Positions 61,828 through 64,000 of a DNA stretch of 64,000 bases are shown here, one piece after another. The stretch spans positions 35,484 to 99,483 of the forward strand of contig DUNO01000011.1 of assembly GCA_012839295.1 (NCBI GenBank). Reading direction: 5' to 3'. The notes below the pieces were generated by a model, which was not told the origin of the DNA, searched no databases, and was given only the letters and a program-made list of their open reading frames with translations. The translations under genes and the position numbers were made by a program. How positions within the stretch are numbered: position 1 is the first letter of the stretch; every line of letters starts with the position of its first letter. The DNA comes from Clostridiales bacterium (GTDB lineage: Bacteria > Bacillota > Clostridia > Lachnospirales > Lachnospiraceae).

Positions 61828-62652
61828 TTACTCTGTCAGGTAAGGTACTGTTGCCCCAATAGCTGTAGCAAATACTGCGTGAGGCGGTATAATAAAATTG
61901 ATGGGGTATAATTTACCGACTTCCCCAAAAACGGTTTCAGCCTGGGGCAGGGTGGTTAAGGCGCCGATTAATACCACGTCGCGGATGGGAGTGTCCAAAC
62001 AGGCAAATACAGCCAGCATTCCGATGGTCTGAAAGACCATATTGATAGTTCCAAGAGCCAGATCCGCCTTCGCAGCCTCACTTTTAATATGTCCGAAATT
62101 GGAAGCCGTAGTAAGGGGCGGAAGCTTTGGTATAAGATCCCTGCTTATATCCTGGATTGTTAAATCTACCTTTGTTAAATCCCCTTTTTCCGCAATGGCT
62201 GCAATTAATCCAATATCATTTTCATTAATTAATTTGGATGAGAGGCCCAGCAAAGAACCTCCGCCAACGCCGCTTCCTCCTATATGGGTGATCTGATCCT
62301 TTAATACCCTCACATAAGCCGAACCAGTCCCCATGCTGACCACCAGAGCCTGCTCCAGCTTGGACAGCATCGCTCCGCCAAGCCCAATAGCTTGAAATTC
62401 ATCTACCTTAAAGGTCGGTATCCCATAGATATCATCATTGACAAAGGATGCGCCAACCCCTGTAATAACGATTTTAGAGACATCCTTTAATGATATTTTA
62501 TATATATGTGTGAAATGCCCTATCGCACCGTATAAGGAGGTGATTTGGTCTGAAGCCCTTACCTGCAGGCTTCCCAGCATCTGATCCTTATTACGGAATG
62601 CTACTATTTTTGTTGTAGAACCCCCCACGTCAATTCCTAATATAATGCCCAT
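61828..62652 (-). CDS. coaW: Type II pantothenate kinase
   Basis: MGIILGIDVGGSTTKIVAFR; VVSMGTGSAYVRV; IGGSGVGGGSLLGLS; start set at MGIIL. Confidence 0.9.
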   Translation of the reverse strand: MGIILGIDVGGSTTKIVAFRNKDQMLGSLQVRASDQITSLYGAIGHFTHIYKISLKDVSKIVITGVGASFVNDDIYGIPTFKVDEFQAIGLGGAMLSKLEQALVVSMGTGSAYVRVLKDQITHIGGSGVGGGSLLGLSSKLINENDIGLIAAIAEKGDLTKVDLTIQDISRDLIPKLPPLTTASNFGHIKSEAAKADLALGTINMVFQTIGMLAVFACLDTPIRDVVLIGALTTLPQAETVFGEVGKLYPINFIIPPHAVFATAIGATVPYLTE

Positions 62653-62763
62653 AAGCCTCTCCTTTCGCTTCAGTATACCTGGCAGGCATTTGTGAAATAA
62701 TATCCTGCCCATTATGTACCATTTGCTAATTTTATGACGCAGGCGTTATTTTGTCAACAAAAA

Positions 62764-62800
62764 ATGGAGCAATAGAATTTTTAATTTCTATTTGCCCCAT
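62764..62800 (-). terminator. Terminator of the L25 gene
   Basis: ATGGGGCAAATAGAAATTAAAAATTCTATTGCTCCATTTTTTG. Confidence 0.87.
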
Positions 62801-62831
62801 TATATCTTTAGGAATTACTATTATATTAATA

Positions 62832-63383
62832 TTAAACTTCAATCACGGATGCGATCAACTGCTTCTTATCCATTTCCGGTGTGATTCCCTCAGGAAATGC
62901 CAGGTCGCCGACAAGAATATTATCAGCAGCTTTAGCATTGGATAAATCAAATTCTATCACATGGGGTATGTCCTGTGGCAGGCCTACTACAGGTATCACG
63001 TCAAAGAGACGGTTTAAAACCAATCTTTTCGCCTGCAGGAACTCAATCCCGGTATATCTTATTGCAACATCAGCCTTCACAGCGTCCGTGAAAAGCACCT
63101 TCTGAAAATCTACGTGCTGGTAATCATAATCCTTTGGATTTGTCTGGATCGCCTTTACCATTACCTCGAAGTCCTGCTGGTCTTCTCCTTCTAATTTTAA
63201 TATACAATTCCGTCCATATTTTTTATAGACTTTTCTAAACTCCTCTTTCCTTACAGCAACCGCTACCGAATCAAGCCCCCTACAATTAACATTGCCTAAT
63301 AAAAATCCTTCTTTTATAAGTCTCTTATTTTCATTCTTAGAATTTGAACGGGCTTCAAACTTTAACACTGCATCTACTGCCAT
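62832..63383 (-). CDS. rplY: 50S ribosomal protein L25/general stress protein Ctc
   Basis: KYGRNCILKLEGEDQQDFEVMVKAIQTNPKDYDYQHVDFQKV...IRYTGIEFLQAKRLVLNRLFDVI. Confidence 0.9.
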   Translation of the reverse strand: MAVDAVLKFEARSNSKNENKRLIKEGFLLGNVNCRGLDSVAVAVRKEEFRKVYKKYGRNCILKLEGEDQQDFEVMVKAIQTNPKDYDYQHVDFQKVLFTDAVKADVAIRYTGIEFLQAKRLVLNRLFDVIPVVGLPQDIPHVIEFDLSNAKAADNILVGDLAFPEGITPEMDKKQLIASVIEV

Positions 63384-63719
63384 TATGTACCTCCTTACAA
63401 TTATAATTCATAATTCTGTCTACTGCTTTGACAAGAAAATAAATTTATAAACAACTTATTTTCTGATAAATAAATAGCGTACACAAAACCTAGTTCCATT
63501 CTATACAATTACAGATAAATGTCAAGCTTTAAACCGTTTTTTATATTAAATAATTTATTTTGTATTTATATTTCAAGACATATCAGTCTTTTTTTCATTA
63601 TTTATCCTTTAAATCATATTTTTTTCTATTTCTTTGTATTTTTTAACTTCCATATGTTAATTTTTGAGTGTTCACATGGATTTAAAATAAGCCGCTTCTA
63701 TAAAATTTTTCACATAAAA

Positions 63720-63747
63720 AAACTTAGAATATTACTATCCTAAGTTT
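63720..63747 (-). terminator. Probable rRNA-operon terminator
   Basis: AAACTTAGGATAGTAATATTCTAAGTTTTTTTATG. Confidence 0.75.
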
Positions 63748-63881
63748 AGATTTGCATATAATTGACTTAAAACTACACACGGGGTGACATGCACCCCAAA
63801 GGATAAGGAAGGTATTCCCCTCTCCTCCGAAAATGTTCCATCCATGGACCCTGCGGCCCTCTTACTGTAATAACCTTTTTA

Positions 63882-64000
63882 GGTCAAGCCCTCGGCCTAT
63901 TAGTAACAGTCAGCTCCATGCGTTGCCGCACTTCCACCCCTGTCCTATCCACCTGGTCGTCTCCCAGGGGCCTTACTAGCTTATGCTATGGGATATCTCA
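63882..64000 (-). rRNA. 23S rRNA, 3' end (partial, runs off the window)
   Basis: Minus strand ends ...GCGGCAACGCATGGAGCTGACTGTTACTAATAGGCCGAGGGCTTGACC, the conserved 23S 3' terminus. Confidence 0.95.

Overview
This looks like a low-GC Firmicutes chromosome segment, probably Lachnospiraceae or a related Clostridia. The judgement rests on gene content, sporulation genes and codon use, not on a database search. Most of it is housekeeping: U32 peptidase, zapA, ruvB/ruvA, rpmF-yceD, ackA-pta, tmcAL, pepF, ylbJ, coaD-rsmD, an alpha/beta SASP, citrate synthase, recG, rpmB, asp23/DAK2, gerW, corA, ung, hisF/hisH, cheW, type II pantothenate kinase, rplY, and the 3' end of a 23S rRNA gene at the right edge. 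Accessory content includes a HEPN/MNT toxin-antitoxin pair, a five-gene surface-glycan locus (two GT2s, UDP-galactopyranose mutase, two related polytopic membrane proteins) and a GntR(YtrA)-ABC-lipoprotein operon. It also includes a CmpB/cardiolipin-synthase fusion, a rhomboid-like apparent pseudoprotease with a zinc ribbon, and a giant acyl-CoA dehydratase activase. No CRISPR array, prophage, transposon or tRNA was recognised. The strongest non-coding signals are: (i) a two-hairpin element directly at the stop codons of ruvA and of a LysM/GH18 gene, with apparent covariation; (ii) a second dispersed hairpin family with three copies; (iii) a long leader ahead of corA whose closing stem abuts the Shine-Dalgarno; (iv) a possible two-state SD/anti-SD switch ahead of citrate synthase; (v) an AAAGGYACRGGYRTWA motif at four gene starts; (vi) several decayed intergenic tandem repeats. 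All calls were made by eye, without alignments, folding software or searches.
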